Shown here in pieces: positions 62,903-64,000 of a DNA stretch of 64,000 bases (the stretch's first letter is position 1; each line of letters begins with the position of its first letter). The stretch covers positions 79,830-143,829 of the forward strand of contig NZ_SRSG01000058.1 of NCBI RefSeq assembly GCF_005543295.1. Direction: 5' to 3'. Both the position numbers and the translations under genes were made by a program. Source of the stretch: Halalkalirubrum salinum (lineage in GTDB: Archaea; Halobacteriota; Halobacteria; Halobacteriales; Haloferacaceae). The notes under the pieces are model-generated. The model made no database searches. It saw only the letters and a list, made by a program, of their open reading frames with translations, and had not been told where the DNA came from.

Positions 62903-63370
62903 TTAATGTTCCGTCTCCTCGATGTACCGACGAACCACATCCTCGGACACCGCACCCGTCGTCCCAACGTAGTAGCCGTCCTTCCACAGACCACTTCCCC
63001 AGAAGTACCGCTGTTTGATTTCTGGGTGGCGTCTCAAAATTGTTCGACCTGAGTAGCCCTTGAACTGTTTTGCAATCTCGGCAGGACTCCATTTCGGGTC
63101 AGCCTTAACGAACAAGTGAACGTGCTCGGTGGCAATCTCCATCGACACAATCTCGTGACCGAACCGCTCGGCAGTCCCGTGGAACAACTCTGCAAGTTCG
63201 TCTTGAACTAACTCCAACATCCCGTGTCGGTACTTCGGGCATTGCAAATCTCCGATTTGCAAGCAGTCAATTTTTGATTGACGACACCACACGAAGTGAT
63301 ACTTACACGAACTAATCGAATGTCCGTGACTCCTGTAAGTTCCTATCCTAATCCCTACTTTTATTATCAT
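62903..63370 (-). CDS. tnpA: IS200/IS605 transposase TnpA (Y1 HUH) with inserted segment
   Basis: A 155-residue HUH nuclease. EHVHLFVKADP is the HUH motif and DGYYVGTTGAVSEDVVRRYI carries the catalytic tyrosine. The N-terminal strand KYHFVWC is followed by 15 extra residues (RQSKIDCLQIGDLQC) before PKYRHGMLELVQ; typical TnpA runs directly from KYHFVWC to PKYR. The extra DNA (63239-63283) has two palindromes and keeps the frame. Whether the enzyme tolerates the insertion is unknown. ATG at 63370 is the only good start. Confidence 0.85.
   Translation of the reverse strand: MIIKVGIRIGTYRSHGHSISSCKYHFVWCRQSKIDCLQIGDLQCPKYRHGMLELVQDELAELFHGTAERFGHEIVSMEIATEHVHLFVKADPKWSPAEIAKQFKGYSGRTILRRHPEIKQRYFWGSGLWKDGYYVGTTGAVSEDVVRRYIEETEH
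63239..63283 (-). repeat. 45-bp in-frame palindromic insertion within tnpA
   Basis: Two 17-base stem-loops lie in it: GCAAATCTCCGATTTGC (63244-63260) and GTCAATTTTTGATTGAC (63266-63282), each with 6-base arms. Exactly 15 codons are added, and the codons on either side join to a normal TnpA sequence when the insert is removed. Confidence 0.75.
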
Positions 63371-63389
63371 TTGATTCGATAGTCAAGGT

Positions 63390-64000
63390 ATGGGTATCGA
63401 AGAAGTCACGAAGACCGCACGCACTCGACTCTGTATAGAGTCTGGTGAGCGGTCGTGGCTCAAAGATGCCCGCTTCACCGCACGAGACATCGCCAACGAC
63501 ACACTCCACTCAAACAAGACGGGTACAACAAGACCGAGATTCAACGCGAGGTTGACCGCGACGACTTCCTGCGGAACAACAAGTGCGCGGTCGTCGCCAA
63601 GGCTCTGCAAGCGTGGGATTCTTACAAAGAACTCCTCAACTGGTGGCACGACCAAGGCGACACCCACGTCGGGAAACCGTCGCCACCGGCCACAGACAAG
63701 AAAGGAGCCTACCCACTTGTCATGGCGCACACCGAAGGCTACCGACTCACCTACAACGACGAGAGCGACCGCATTCGGTTTCGTGTGAGTCCGAAGCCGT
63801 ATAAGAAGGTGAAAGGGCACCTTCGAGGGCGACCGGAAGATCTTGAACTCATCGAATCGGCCTTGACTGAAGATGAGTGGTCGTTGGGACAGGCTGAACT
63901 TCTGTACCGAGATGGCGTGTACTACCTACACGTCACGGTCAAAACAGAAACCAAAGTGCCTGAATCCGAAGACGCTGACACGCTCGTCGGCGTCGATATT
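63390..64000 (+). pseudogene. tnpB: TnpB, frameshifted and cut by the window end
   Basis: The first frame from 63390 encodes the normal TnpB start (MGIEEVTKTARTRLCIESGE, then DARFTARDIANDTL). Near 63510-63515 the reading must shift by one base: from 63515 a second frame continues QDGYNKTEIQREVDRDDFLR and stays open to 64000, ending with TLVGVDI, the first RuvC aspartate. One base appears to be missing relative to a normal tnpB. TnpB is an RNA-guided nuclease in this element type; as written it would not be made at full length. The 3' half is not visible. Confidence 0.8.

Larger units (their letters stand above)
62845..64000 (+). mobile_element. IS200/IS605-family element, left part (right end outside window)
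   Basis: The element begins just after the MutS-like stop with a hairpin, then a minus-strand tnpA and a divergent plus-strand tnpB that runs off the window. Its exact left cleavage site cannot be set; the earliest possible is 62845. This layout (HUH Y1 transposase plus RNA-guided TnpB) is the standard IS605 form. The right end and guide-RNA region are not visible. Confidence 0.82.

Overview
The window comes from a haloarchaeon (class Halobacteria). The proteins are strongly acidic, starts follow TATA-like boxes at leaderless distance, many genes overlap as ATGA or TAATG, and typical haloarchaeal genes are present: paired TatC proteins with a double-length TatCt, DUF5828, Brp/Blh with a CrtY-type lycopene cyclase, Hef, and small CxxC zinc proteins. 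I do not assign a genus. GATC/CGATCG words are very dense in the core genes. No rRNA, tRNA or CRISPR array was seen.

1-25.5 kb is core chromosome. It holds an ACT-domain regulator, a YigZ-like protein, an S9 peptidase, upp, a CobW-type metallochaperone, an ArsA/Get3 ATPase, cstA, small regulators, thrC, divergent serA and serB (serine synthesis), an overlapping crtY-blh pair (beta-carotene to retinal), hef (fork repair), a peroxiredoxin, a rhodanese-MBL protein and a rubrerythrin-like protein.

25.5-40.2 kb is an accessory island. It contains five toxin-antitoxin-like modules: HTH+PemK, UPF0175+PIN twice, a third PIN with its partner, and HTH+AbiEii nucleotidyltransferase. It also holds duplicated and decayed metabolic genes (two alpha/beta hydrolases, an M29 aminopeptidase and its truncated copy, a TraB protein and its remnant, a SnoaL-like protein) and a SHOCT protein with a CopB-type ATPase. 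Short direct repeats, some matching the 5' end of rlmE (40.2 kb), separate the blocks and suggest repeated recombination at rlmE.

40.2-64 kb is mostly core again. It has rlmE, a queuosine-precursor-type transporter with an RHH protein, an MFS carrier, and a catabolic cluster (UspA, SDR, MmgE/PrpD, MaoC, CoA-transferase, TAXI-TRAP transporter) that looks like uptake and CoA-dependent breakdown of an organic acid. A GH13 alpha-glucosidase pseudogene follows, broken by a nonsense codon, a frameshift and a 111-bp MITE. Then come divergent tatCt/tatCo, a glutaredoxin, a histidine phosphatase, a 712-residue protein of unknown function, larE and a MutS-like ATPase. The window ends inside an IS200/IS605 element whose tnpA carries an in-frame palindromic insertion and whose tnpB is frameshifted. 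Solo ends of the same element type lie at 8.4 kb and 26.5 kb.
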